From contig NC_045426.1 in assembly GCF_902635505.1 (NCBI RefSeq), positions 673,229,087 to 673,293,086 of the forward strand: 64,000 bases of DNA, in the 5' to 3' direction. The notes below the pieces were generated by a model. It made no database searches and had not been told where the DNA came from. It was given only the letters and a program-made list of their open reading frames with translations. The first letter of the stretch is position 1; every line of letters starts with the position of its first letter. This stretch comes from Sarcophilus harrisii (taxonomy: Eukaryota; Chordata; Mammalia; Dasyuromorphia; Dasyuridae). The translations under genes and the position numbers were made by a program. Shown one piece after another: positions 18,600 through 31,400 of this stretch.

Positions 18600-19115
18600 T
18601 TCATAATCTGGATCCTCCTCCCCCACATTTCTAGGTTTCTTATGCCTTGTGCTCCTCCTCCACTTACCCCACTTCCCCTTCCACCCAGTGACATTAGCCT
18701 CTGTCATTCTTCACACAAGACGCCAGCAATTTTCTTCTGCTATTTTCCAGGCCCTAAATGTTCTCCCTTCCTATCTCTGCTTCCAGGCTTCCTTTAAGTC
18801 CCAGCTAAAATCCCACATTCTATAGGAAGCCTTTCCTATTCCTCTTAATCCTTTTTTTTAAAAAATTATTATTCCTTTTTTATTATTCCTCTTAATCCTA
18901 GTATATTTCCTCTGTTGATTATTTCCAATAGCTTCTGACAATTTTTTTTGTACATATTTGTTTGTTTATTGTCTCCCCTTCCTCATTAGATCAAGAGCTT
19001 GTTGAGGCAAATAACTGTCTTTTTACCTTTCTTTACATCTCTACTTCTTAGCACAGTGTCTGGCACATAATAGATGCTTAATAAATGTTTATTGACTGAT
19101 TGGTTGATAAACCTT
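18600..19115 (+). repeat. L2 LINE 3' end
   Basis: 'caggcttcctttaagtccca', 'attagatcaagagcttgttg', 'cagtgtctggcacataatag' and 'cttaataaatgtttattgac' are a clear L2 3' tail. There is a local duplication near 18850-18900. Confidence 0.85.
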
Positions 19116-19139
19116 CTGTGTCCTGTCTTGCTTAGATTA

Positions 19140-19450
19140 CATCTGAATTCAGTTCTGGAAAACATATTTGATTACTGATAAGCTGGAGAATGTCAGAGGA
19201 AAGAGTAGCCAGAAGGTCAAAGGGCCTGAGCCCTCAAATCCACTGAAAGAACCAATTCTGTTCAGTCTGGAAAAGAGAAAGATTCAGGAGAGACAGGATA
19301 ACATTCTTGAAACATCTGAAGGGTTGTCATATGAAAAGATTAGATTAGTTCTGCTTGGTCCCAGAGGACACAGGAACAAATTGATAGAAGTTGTAAAGAG
19401 ACAAAATTAGAATTGTCCTCAGGAAAAAGTCCAGAGCACTCAAAACTATG
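19140..19450 (-). repeat. CR1/L3 LINE fragment
   Basis: 'ctggaaaagagaaagattc', 'atctgaagggttgtcatatg', 'ttctgcttggtcccagag'. CR1/L3 text read from its opposite strand. The 80-codon open frame across it is incidental. Confidence 0.6.
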
Positions 19451-19849
19451 CTAAAGTAGAAGAAGTTGTCCCTCAGTCTCTCACTCACAGCTCACTCTTT
19501 GCCAAACGCCAACATCTCCCCCTCACCAAGTGCTGCAGTGTCAATTACATATAGACTTCTCTATTTGAAACTAGGTTCTCATTGCAGCAAGGCAATCCTT
19601 TTACAATTTCACTATTGGTCTTCTATCCCACTCTCCACAATCCCTTTTCCAACCTTTCTCTTCTTTTCCTTAAATGTTCCAAGATTTCTGAGATGTGCTA
19701 GTAAATGTTTAACAGTTGGTGCTCTGGGGGAAAATATGTCACTTTTAATTTGATTTTACATTATTAATATTCAATCCATTACCTTCTTAAGTCTAGCCAA
19801 TTAACAAAACAAATCAAACCCTGACTTGTAACTGTTAGGCTGAAATTTT

Positions 19850-20585
19850 AACAATCTCTTCCAAGCCAGTTGGACCTGGTCTTCAGCATACTTCTCTCTA
19901 TTGCAATCTCTTTTAAGAATCTCCATAATTTCTACAATGCTTACCCCCTCTTTCTAATGTCAAAACTATTTCCTCCTTTAATCTAGTATCTGATGAAGAG
20001 ATGAGTCTTCTCCTCACTAAGGCTGGATCTTGATCTTTGTTTCTTTCCCATCTTCTCTAGCAGATTGCTCCACTTTAACTATCTTCTTCTAATTTTCAGT
20101 CCCTCTCTCTACTAGTTCTTGCTCTGCAACTCACAAAACATGCCTAATCTCTCTCACCTTACAAACAAAACAAAACAAAAACCTTCAATCATCTCAGCAG
20201 ATTCTGTCATCCTTTCTTGATATTCTCTTATTTCCTTCCTTCCTTTCCCAGATAAACAACCTGAAAAAATTATCTACATTCAGGGCACCCACTTCCTTAC
20301 CTCTCATTCTCAATCAACTGAAACTGCTCTCTCCAAAGTAGTCCAATCTAATGACCTTTCTCAATCCTCATCCTTCTTGACCTCTCTGCTGCATTTGGTT
20401 CTGCTGCCCTCACTGTCTTTCTGGATACATTCCTCTGCCTTTTTGTAACCCTTCTCCAGGTTCTCTAGTCATCGTCAAGCTTAATAACCCAGGGTGAATC
20501 CCAAATCTGATCTGGGAAGTCTCTGCTCTCTCCTATTTTTGCACTTGGTGACCTCATTAGCTCCCCTGGGTTCAACTGTAATCTA
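19850..20585 (+). repeat. L2 LINE fragment
   Basis: 'caactgaaactgctctctcc', 'atcctcatccttcttgacc' and 'cacttggtgacctcattagc' are L2 RT-region words. The first half is less certain. Confidence 0.65.
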
Positions 20586-20945
20586 TGTAGATGATAGTAA
20601 TACTACTTAGCATTTATATATCACTTTAAGATTTACAAAGCACTTTACACATGTTATCTCATTTTACCTTTACAACAATCCTGGGAGGTAGGTGCTATTA
20701 GTATCCTCATTTTGCCAGTAACAGAACAGAGGCAAACAGGGTTAAGGGACTTATTCAACTACTGAATACTGGATTTGAACTCAGGGCTTCCTGATTTCAG
20801 GACCAGCTTTCTATCCATGACCTTGGCCAAACCACTTCCCTTTTTTGGGCCTTAGTTCTCTCAGCTGTCAAACAAAAAGGTTTGGACAAGACGTGACTTC
20901 TAAGCCCTTCCAGCTTTCCAATCTCAAATCCTTTGATCCATAAAA
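20585..20945. repeat. SINE (minus) followed by MIR (plus)
   Basis: 20590-20830 has minus-type words ('acaaagcactttacacatg', 'gttaagggactta', 'gatttgaactcaggg'). 20815-20945 has plus MIR words ('gggccttagttctc', 'aaggtttggacaag'). Confidence 0.6.
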
Positions 20946-21269
20946 TGCTGATAATACCTTTTATTCAGAGTTGGAATCTACAAGGAGATAGATAATAATG
21001 TATCCAAAGTGCTTGGTAAACTTAAAATGGCTTCCTAAATTTCAGCTCTCTTGACACTTCAGTTTGCCCCGGCAGACCCCAGCAATTCCTCCCTTTGCAG
21101 AGCAGGAAACTCTTTAAGAGGCCCAACAGCTACCCAGGCACAGGCCCCTCCCCTGGGTTTCCAGTCTCATTTCATGTTACTTCTCTAATTACCCTCTCGG
21201 TTTCAGCCAAACAAGGTTACCATCTGTTCTCTCTCTTGTCTGCATCTTAGCAAAGGCTGACATTTAAAT

Positions 21270-21510
21270 GCACCTCTGTCTGGAATGTTTTCTCTCCTCA
21301 TCTCTCTGCCTCTTAATTATTAGTCCTAGTTTCTGACACCTCCCACCCAAGGCTTTTCCTAAAGTTCCCAGTTGTTAGTTGCAGCTTCTTCTTGAAATTA
21401 AATTGCATTAATTTCATCTAATTCCCCCAGGAGAATCTCCCTGAAATCAGGGGCTGTTTGTGTCCCAGGAGTCTAGCACAGTGCCTGAAGAAGGACACAT
21501 TGAGTAGGGT
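21270..21510 (+). repeat. L2 LINE 3' end
   Basis: 'tggaatgttttctctcctc' and 'caggagtctagcacagtgcc' are L2 tail words. The element ends about 330 nt before the PEX11G CpG island. Confidence 0.55.
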
Positions 21511-21839
21511 TTAGTAGTCATGATATTCATGAGTAAATATTTGTTGAAATGAATCACAGTGAATTGATATGGACGAAACGATAGTAACGAGGGCCTGCGC
21601 TAGCACACCCTTGCTACCTTGTTTTAAACCCTGGGAGGTAGGGGCTATCCTTCCCATTTCACAGATGAGGTCCAGGAGCTTGTTCCTTTCTGGCCCCCTT
21701 TTCCTCCTCTGTAATATGAGGAAGCTAGCTGGAAACTGGCCTACAGGAGCTCCAAAGCCCTTTCTTCCCTGCCCATCCCCCTCGTCTTGAAATCTACAGG
21801 ATGGAAATCTAAACACGAAGTTAAGATAGAGCGGCTCAG

Positions 21840-21994
21840 GTTAGAGGGAGCCAGAAAACTACCCGGGGCGGGGATTTATGAATGGCCGATAAGCCCCGCC
21901 CCTCGCGCGCGAGCACGCTCCACTTTCCCTCTCCGAGTGCCCGCCCCCTCGCTCCGCGCGCTGACATCACATCAGCCAGCCCGGAAGTGTTGCC
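21840..21994 (+). promoter_or_regulatory. PEX11G promoter and 5' UTR
   Basis: The GC-rich sequence just before the ATG holds GC boxes (ccccgcccc near 21895, cccgccccc near 21940), an alternating CGCGCGCG run (about 21904), a CRE-like tgacatcac (about 21962) and an ETS site ccggaagt (about 21981). There is no TATA box. This is a typical CpG promoter of a widely expressed gene. The sites are read by eye. Confidence 0.6.
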
Positions 21995-22460
21995 ATGGCG
22001 GCGCTGAGCGGCCTGGTGTCTTCGCTGGAGTCCTATAGAGGCCGGGACCGCTTGGTGAGGCCCAGGGCGGGCTGGGACCGGACCTCAGAGCGGGGCCGCG
22101 GGCTCCTCCTCCTCATGCCTGGGCGTCAGCCCGGCCCTCCTGGGGCCGGAGTCCCGACCCGGGTTCTGTGGGCCGGCCGGCCCTGCGGGCCCGTTCTGAG
22201 GAAGCCCCTGGGTAGAAAGAGTGGAGGCCTCCTCGCGTTTCTGCCCCTAAGGCCTCTGGGAACGGAGAAGACGTGGGTTCCGACGCCCCCACTCCCAAAC
22301 CCTTGCCCCTCAGGCTCCGAACACCCCCCCTCTCCCCCTCCCCCCTCCCCTGCCTCGAGGCCTCGGTTTCCCCTTCTTGTCTTTGAGTGGTTGGACAATT
22401 AAAATGTGAACCCCCCACCCCCCTCCCTCACGCCGCTGGGATAGCAGAAAGCGCCCAGGA
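21870..22460. promoter_or_regulatory. CpG island over PEX11G exon 1
   Basis: CpGs are dense from the promoter through exon 1 into the first 400 nt of intron 1, in clear contrast with the AT-rich flanks. Open frames on both strands of the intronic part (up to 135 codons) are products of high GC and not genes. Confidence 0.75.
21995..22054 (+). CDS. PEX11G: PEX11G coding exon 1
   Basis: The ATG in 'gttgccatggcg' has a strong Kozak context. It encodes 20 codons up to the donor CTTG/GTGAGG, phase 0. Confidence 0.95.
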
Positions 22461-25400
22461 CTGGGAGCTACGAGACGCTGGCAAACTCTTAAGAAGCCCA
22501 GCTGGGTGCCCATGGCTCTTAAGCGCTGGGATGCAAACACAAGTTTAGGGCTATCCTCGGAGTCCTGGTCTGTGGCAAAACCACCACCTCCTCTTCTCCT
22601 GTAAAATGCTGTTGGGCGACATCGGTTTTTAAATATATATATATTTTGACGACCATTTCAATTTGACTAATTTCTTTTGTATTTGGATGGTTTTAAAAAT
22701 TCATTCACAAACGTTATTCTTCAACAGACTGTCAGAGAGACTCATGACATGACAGAAAAGGATGAGGGCCCCTGGACTAGATGAAATCTAGACTTTTCCA
22801 GTTGTAGGTTTAGTGATCACAGGCTTAGAATTGGAAAGAACCTTGGAGGCCGTTTGATTCAAGCTCATTTTGTAGCTGAAGTAGAGGAGACCCAGAGAAG
22901 TAAGTGACCTCAAACTCACTATGATATTTTTAATGGGGAATTGAGGGGTTGACTCTAGAACCTCTAGATCCAACGTCAGCCTGGTTTCCATTGCACTAAA
23001 CCGGGTTGTCCAAAAAATCCTAGCTCTGCCATTCGGTATTTCAGTGACGCTGGATTAAATCACTTCTCTGGGTCTCAGTTTCCTCATCTGTAAAATGAAT
23101 GGGTATGAAGAGATTATTTCTAAAATCCTTTTGAACTCTAAAACTTAAAAGTCCACATTAGTATGACTAGACAATTTAAACTTGTCTACAAATCAATAGA
23201 TACTATATATCTGCATATTTATCTGTATTATATAAATTCTGCATTTGAGACTGGAACCCGGCCTTCCTGATCTTGAACCTCTCTGTCATACCATGTGGTT
23301 TGAGGAAACCACTTAATTTTTCAGTTGCTTAGGCAATTCTCCAAAATTTTTAAGTTGCAGAGGTGATGCAGACCCACATTAGTAGAGCCTCCTTATTTGG
23401 GAGTTTCCTATACCCTTGAAATCATAAGTCTAATCTGTCCCTGTCCCTGGTAGGTGCAGAGCCTATACTCCAAGGCATTTGTGGGAACAAAGATAAGACC
23501 CTATGCTGCTTTCATAGAACTCACCCTCTAATAGGTGATCAGGCCATGAACAAAACTAAAAATGTTTTTTTTCTCTAAAAGATCAATATTACTTGTTCCA
23601 AAATTAATGGTTATTGAATTGTGTTTTTAAATTTAAAAACTGATAGCTTTCTCTTCAGAATAAGTTTGACTAGAATTTATGTTTCCTGGCTTCTTAGCCA
23701 GGGCTCTGACCTTCATAAAGTGCTGCCTACATTGTGCTACTTATTATGAAATGTTTGCTGTTAACTTAAAACTTTAGCAAAGGCTACTCTTACCAATTTT
23801 CTGTAATTCTGTGACAGTAGGGGGGAGGAAAAAAAGTAACAAGCAAAAGTAACAAGTATAAATCATTGCAATAAAGTATAAATCATTTTGGAGAATTGTG
23901 TTATGCATTTGAGTGACTAATATATTTACTAGTCAAGAGAATGCTAGAATATTACTGTATGTTGCCTAAGGAAGTTCCCATTATTCATTTTTGAGGGGGA
24001 TATGCTGTACAGATTGCTACAAAGTACTTTTTGTTTGTTTCTTAACTCCCTTTTTTATCCCACTCATCTTTCAGATAAGTAAGCATACATATATTCTCTG
24101 GTTTACACTTATCAAGTAACATTGAATTAATTATTCTCCTGGGGCTTGGTTTCAAATTCATATCTCCAGTGCTTCCCAGGCTACCTGAGTCACATGTTCT
24201 TCACTTTTTGGTAACACATGCATATGGAACTATGTTGCTTTAACTTCAAAATAGTTCTACCATTTTGAACTTCTACTTTTCAAATTTAATCCATTAGTTC
24301 AGTTTTGTCACCTATTAGGAATACCAGCTAGGTTTTAACCCTAAATGAATTTTCAACATTTTATGATAATACTATCTACTTAGCAAAATATGAGCTGCCC
24401 AGCACTATGGTAGCCACTCTAGCCGGATGGAAATGAAATACCAAGTTAAGAAATGGCTTTTGTTGTCTGGTTGGTGACAAAAGATCAACATATATTATGG
24501 AGCTGAAAACCAAGATAGTTCCTAAAAGTGATGGTTGGCTACTACAGATAAATTGATGCAATCATAAATCAATGCCCCACTTTCTCATGCTTGCTGCCTC
24601 TGCTTTGCTACAGATTAGGACTTTGAGCTATGGCTGTCAGCTGATTGGTGGATTTCTGACCGAGCAGTCTTCTGTCAAGTCTGAAGTAGGAAAGAGGCTT
24701 CTGGGGATATCTGCACAGCTCAACCACTGCAGGACCGTCTTGCGGTTGTTTGATGACCTGGCCATGCTTGCATACAGCAGGCAGTATGGGCTGGGTGCTA
24801 AGGTAACCACACCAGAACTGTTCCATAGATATATGAAGATATATTCAGTTTGGCTTATCAGAAGATTCTCATCTTTAAAAAAAAAAAAAAAAAAAAAAAG
24901 CTGCCTAAAACCACTGTTGGTTCTTACAAGAGCTTATAATGTTGCTTGTGCCTTTGGGAGAGGGGTAAACATAAAGGTAAGGGAATACATGGATTATGAT
25001 TAAGGGATTCCCCTTTGGGCCTTTGGAGGGATCTTTTTAGTGGTAAATTATTTACTGTGAAGGCCTATAATGTCTGAGATCTGAGATCACTTCCAGCTTT
25101 AAATCCTAAGAACCTGTAGGATTCAGCATGGAAGTCTGACACTGCCATGTGTCTCTGGACAAGTGATTTCATCTCATTCAACCTCAGCTATCTCATATAT
25201 AAACTGAAGGGGCTGGACAAGATGATTTTTGAGAGTCCTTCCAACCCTAAATCATTTATTACCTAGTGGGAATGGTGAGCCCTGTGTTGATGACTGCAGG
25301 GAGTACAGAAAACTATGAGATATGAATTCACATTTTATTGGCTATTACAGTCTAATTAGACAAAGAAGCTCACATTCTAATGGGTATATTGGACCAGTTA

Positions 25401-28400
25401 GACACAGAAAAATATAACCAAGATGACTTCTCAGGTGCCAATTTGAGTTTCATAATCTTATACTTTCTCAGATTCTGCCTTGGTACAGTTTTAAGTCCCA
25501 TTACCATTTTGGTCATCCTCCTATGGATTTGTTCCAACTTGGTAATGTCTCATCTAAAATAATTTATTGGCATATTTGTTTTTACATCATAGACATTTTT
25601 GGATATACTATCTCACCTGACTCTTCTAGTCCTCCCATGTAACAATAAAAAGATCAGTGACCAGGGCTAACCAATTTGGTGACTACATCTGTGTATAACA
25701 TTCCATACATACTCACATCTACCTTTCTCTAGAACAATTATGACTACTCTGTATATAGCATTCTTCCTCACTGGATTTCTTAAAATGTAACTCATTCACT
25801 CATTTCCAGTTTGCCCTGTTTTTCATAGTTATAGTTAGCTAATACAGCAGAGAGCTCTATAGAGTAGCTCCATAAAGAATTGCCTCTAGTTAATAGGCAA
25901 TACATTTGCATCCCAAGGGATTTTAGAAGCAATTATTTGCCTTATATATATTTTTAAAGATAAAAATATAAAGAACTAGAAAAGATAGTCAATAGCAGGA
26001 TCTGATAGGAAACCTAGCCCTTTCTTAGAGGCTGTGTCCTGGGGAGGGGTGATTGACATTTGATGTCCTCTTCAAACTCAGGAATTCAATTTAGCAAATA
26101 TTTATTAAATTCTTGATATATGCAAAACAGTAAAGCTTGGAAGTTATAGAACTGGCCTTCAAGTCAGGAAAACCTGAGTTTAGATCCTACCACTGACTCT
26201 GCTTTGTGATTTTGGGCAAGTCACTTGACTTAATGTCCTAGACATTTTTAAGCCTATACTCTGTAGAGAGGTACAGGTGCCAACCTGTATTGGTAAAGGG
26301 ATTTTTCTTGAGAGAACTCCCTATAACCATGTCAAAGGTCCAGCCCTTAGCTCTATCCCTGTATGCCAGATAGCAGAAATTCAAAGATAGCAAGTGACAG
26401 TCTTTGCATCAAAGGAACATATCCATGGCTCCATATGAGTGAATGCAGGGAGAGAAAGTTTCAAAACGGAGGGAAGAGAAAGCTTTTTTTTTTCTCTTAA
26501 TAGTATTTTTCCAAATACATATATAGTTTCAACATTTATTTTTGTAAGATTTTGTTTAAGTTTTTTTTTCTTTCTTTCCTTTACCTCCCTCCTCCCTGAA
26601 ATAGCAAGCAATCTGATATAGGTTAAACATGTACAATCATTTTAAACATTTTCATATTTGTCATATTTCCCCAAAAGGGAAAAAAAAAACACAAAAAGGA
26701 AAAAGCAAACAAAAAAAAGGTGAAAATACCAGGTTTTGATCCACATGCAGTCTCCATAGTTTTCTTTCTGAATGTGGATGACATTTTCCATCCCAAGTGA
26801 TGCGAAAACTTTCAACAAGGGTTTCACTAAGGAGTTGGCAACCAAGCTAAGTCTTGAAGAAAAGGCAGACAGTGAAAGGAAATGGGAAGAATGAGGGCAT
26901 CATAGGCCCTGAGGATGGCTTGTGTGACTCCAGTGACATGCCAAACTCAGGAAGAACTGGAAGATCAACTTGGGCCAGGCTATCTAGAGAAAGAGAGAGA
27001 GAGAGAGAAAGAGTGTGTGTGTGTTTGTATGTGTGTGTGTAAAAGACAGGGAGATGTGTGTGGAGAAAGAGGTATGAGAGGCTCATGAGATGATCTTAGC
27101 CATATGGGACAGGGAATCCCCAAAGGTTTTCTGATAGAAGAGTGAGAGGATTGGCATGAATTGAAGACAGGAAAGTCAGTTATAAGCTGGTAAAATAGCA
27201 CAATAAGAAATGAAATAGGGCTTGGGCTAGAGTGGTAGAAGTACAGTATAGATGCAGAAAAGGTGACAGTGTCTGCTTATATTGGGTGCTGAATAAATGC
27301 TAGCTGATTGGCAGATAGAAGAAATCATGTTAGAATCAACAGGATTCTGCAACTGATTAGATTTTGGGGGTGAAGGCAAAGGAAGGTTATAGGACAAGGA
27401 GAATGATGATGTCAGCATTAAAAATAGGGAAGTTGGGTGAATGGTCAGGCTAAGGGGAGAAAATGAATTCATTTTGGACATGTGGAGCTAGAGAGGCCAT
27501 AAGTGGACCCAGGTAGAGCAGTTTATCAGAATATTTAGAGGTGCAGAAACTGAATTGAGTGGCAAAACTGAGCTATCTATGTAGATTTAGGAATTGTTTT
27601 TTAAGGGTTTATAATTGAAACTATGGGAGTGAATGAGATAACCAGCACAGAGGAAAGAGAAAGAAGAAAAAAGGGCCTATGAAAAGCACAGGAGAATCCC
27701 TAGTTTAGGGAGTTGAAGAAAAAGGGTGATTTGTGAAGGAGCAGGCAGACAGGAGGAAGAGAACCAGGAGAAAGTGGCTGGGCCTCTGAGAGCCTGAGCT
27801 ACAATCCTATCCCTGGTCACTTTCCTCATGGGCAAGACAAGTTACTTCCTTTCTCTAAGACTTCAGTAAAAGGAGGTATTGGACTAGATGGCCTCTGAGG
27901 TTCCTTCTAATTCTATACCCATGATCCTTTGAATTGACTAAAAAGAATGCACCCAGAATGATGGTGATATGGGAATGTGGGATGCTTCATTTGGGCAGAG
28001 GATGATTGAAAAAAGGCTCTGAGATTTACTGGAGAAGTCACTAGTATATGGAAAACATTGAGAATTAGGTGAAAAAGGTGACTAAAAATATCCATTTCCT
28101 TTGACCTACAGCTGCACTGCTAGACATTAGGCATCCCAAGGATGTCAAAGACAGAAAGTCTCTCATAGACCAAAAGAATCAATCATAGCAGTACTTTTGA
28201 GTTAGCAGAGACGTGGAAAGCATGAGAGGCAGAGGGTTAAGTGGAAGTGGTCATTAGATGGCAGCTGGCTTCAAAGTCAGCAAGACCTGAGTTCCTCGTT
28301 CATCCCCAAAGCACATGGACTTTGGGGCTAGACATGTCATCTTGGTTCCTAAGCAGTAAGATCACTTCTAACCTTCAGTCTATGAACTTGTTAATATTTG

Positions 28401-31400
28401 AAAACTGAATTTCAATAGCATTGTTTCCCTTGTCATCCTATGTATTTTATTTAAAACATTTTAAAAACATGATTCTGAGAAACAGGTTATCTATATACTG
28501 CCAAATGGGTCCAAGCCACAAAAGGATTCAAAATCTTAAGAATTCCTACCCTAAGACTAACCCTGGCTATAGGTAAGGAGGGATCTGCCTTGATAGAAGT
28601 GATTCCTCACCAGTGCTTCCTAATGAAATCATAGAACTGATTTTAAAAACCTCAACTGGAAACTTTAGATGCCCATTGATGGGGGAATTGCTAAATCATC
28701 TGAGGTACATTAATCACATAATGGATTATTACTGAGCCATAAGAAATGATAGATATAGAAGATTCAAAGAAGCTTGGAAAAACCTAGGTAGTGATGCTGA
28801 GCAAAATGGTAACAGGAAAACAAGGAGGAACCTAAGAAAGAGAAAGTGAAAACTGAAATTATGACAAAGCTGGGCTCCCGGAAGAGAATTGGGGAAATGG
28901 GCTGCAGGTGTGGGATATTGCTTACAAAGTCAACCAAGGCTGGTTAGTGGGTTGGCTTTGTTCATGTGGTTTTCTTTTCTCCATGCTTTTAAAATCTGTT
29001 TTACAGAGGATGGTTCACTGAGTGGGAGGTGGCAATGAATGTGATGTAAAAACAAAAGTTAGCAGTAAGAATAAGGTTTTTTAAATAGTGAGAGATAATG
29101 GTGACTTTTGAGAGAGCAGTTTCAATCAAGTCAGTTTGGAAGTGATTTAGCTATGAATGAAAGAGGAGGAAGTGGAGGTAACAATGGGTGTAGATTTTTT
29201 TTTTTCCTAGGAGTTTAGCCATGAAAGGGAAGGGAAGATAATGAAGGATAGTTTGAGGAGGTGAAAGATATCAGGAGCATTTTTGTTTTAAGGATGGAGA
29301 GATCTGATCTGATTCTTCTCTAGGGAGCTGATTTATACTGATAAACTGGAGAGGGACTGATCAGTCACCAAACATTTATTAATCAAAGTTCTTCAATACA
29401 ACAAATATTTGTTTAACATCTTCTGTTTATTTACAGAGCACAATGACAGTTGCTTAGATTTTAATCTAGTGGAGAAATAAAGATGTAAACATAGATAACT
29501 TTTAAATAACATTATATTATATTGTTTATGTATTAGAAAGACACAAGTAAAGTGCTAAGACTTCATGTAGTAGATGGCTTTGAGTTGGTTTTTTGGAGGA
29601 TGGGTTGGAATCCAACAGGTAAAAATGAGGAAGGGACACCCTCTAGGCCAAGGGTTTAACTTGGGGTCTATAAATTTAAAAAAAAAAAAAAAAAAGATGT
29701 TTGTTAACTATATTTCTTTAGTGTAACTTTTTTTTGGGGGGGGGGGTAATTCTGTGCTTTGGATTTTTTCTTTCTTTTTTTTTTTTTTTTTTTTTTTTGC
29801 TGGACTGAGAATTTTAATAATAGCTTTCTATTTTCAAAATACATGCAAATACATTCAACATTCACCCTTGCAAAATCTTGTATTGCAAATTTTTCTCTCT
29901 CCCTTCCTCCCACCCCCCTTCTCTATACTGCAAGCAATCCAATATAGGTTAAACATGTGTATTTCTTCCAAACACATTTCCACATTTATCATGCTGAAAG
30001 ATGATCTTTTGATCTGAAAAATCAGATCAAAAGGGAAAAAAATGAGGGGGAAAAAAAGCAAGCAAACAAAAACAAAAAAGGTAAAAGTACTACGTTGTGA
30101 TCCACACTCAGTCCCCACTGTATGGTTTTCTCTATCACAAGTCTATTGGAATTGATCTGAATTACCTGATTATTGAAAAGAGCCATGTCCATCACAGTTG
30201 ATTATCACATAATCTTGTTTCTGTGTATGATGTTCTCTTTGTTCTACTTATTTCACTCAGCATCAGTTCATTTAAGTCTCTCCAGGCCTTTCTGAAATCA
30301 TTCTGCTGATTGTTTCTTATAGAACAATTATATTTCATGACATTCATTTACCATAACCTATTCAGCCATTCCCCAGCTGATGGGCATCCACTCAGTTCCC
30401 AGTTCCTTGCCACTACAAAAAGAGCTGCCACAAACATTTTTTCTGCTGTGAATTTTTACTGTATTTAGAAATAGTATTTTGAAAACAGTTCCACAGACTT
30501 CACCAGACTGTCAAAAGGATCCATAAAACAAAACAAAACACAAAAAGGTTGTTTCCTTGCTCTAGGCAAAGAGAACAGTATAAACCAAAGGTACATGAGC
30601 AGGAATACAAGGAGGGCCAGAGAATAGACCAGTATTGTTTGGCAGGTAACAGCAGGAGAAGTCAGGAAATGTAGGATGATGCCAGAATATGGAAAATCTT
30701 GAATGACATAATTGGGAGAGAGCAGGAAGTCACAGGGTTTTTCCGCACAAAAGTGATCTAATCAGGTCTTCTGTGTTGGTTAGAAGGAAGCCCTTTTTGC
30801 AAATGGTACCCATCCCCTCCTTTCCCTTTTGAAGAATGACATTTTCATTAAGGCAAGTCCCTAATCTCCCAGTTATTATAGATTAGTTACCCCTGTGGTC
30901 CCTCCTAGACCCAAGGCTTAGATCCTGTATACAGCAGTGAAGTCACAAGGGCTGTGCCTCCTAAGACAACTGGTCACAGCTATCTGCTTGGTACTGTTCC
31001 TACTGGTAAAGCCATCTTGGATTTTTAATATCAGAAGGTGCTTGATGTATATGGAATCAGAGCAGAGTACCTTGCATGTTTTCAGGGAAATTTCTTGAAG
31101 CTTTCTACTTTTGTAGGAGAATTTTTTTCTAAACTGATAGTGGCCACTTGGATCTTAAATGTACTTTGGACAGTGTCAGAGATGCTTTGACCTCCCTTTT
31201 CTAGACTCCATGCAGATCTCAAAATCCTAAAGTACTATTCCCTGGGACAAGTCACTACTGTTGAATAAAAACTACTTTCCAAGCATCTTTCCCAAAGACA
31301 GCTGAGAAAACAGCCTGGTCCTCCTGGTTGCATTTTGGAGACTGGCTTTCCAAATAGATCATAGTTTGTTAGTTCCTCCTACCCCCAAACAATATTGCCC

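Larger units (their letters stand above)
26090..27660 (-). repeat. Broken L2 LINE, with an L1 3' end inside it
   Basis: Minus-type L2 words occur at 26090-26130 ('tagcaaatatttattaaat'), 26830-26960 and 27400-27480 ('ggagaaaatgaattcatttt', 'ggacatgtgg'). The L1 piece at 26480-26800 and a (GA)n(GT)n run near 26990-27045 lie inside this span. Confidence 0.55.

Noticed and set aside
21995-22402. 135-codon frame starting at the PEX11G ATG
   Set aside because: It is exon 1 read on into intron 1. The GTGAGG donor at 22055 and the match of exon 2 to PEX11G show where coding really stops.
24572-25003. 143-codon frame over PEX11G exon 2
   Set aside because: Only 24614-24802 is coding. The rest is intron read-through, including a Lys run from a poly-A stretch.
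25380-25562. 60-codon plus frame with a hydrophobic C-terminal half in PEX11G intron 2
   Set aside because: It overlaps CR1/L3-like text, and has no conserved start or splice signals.
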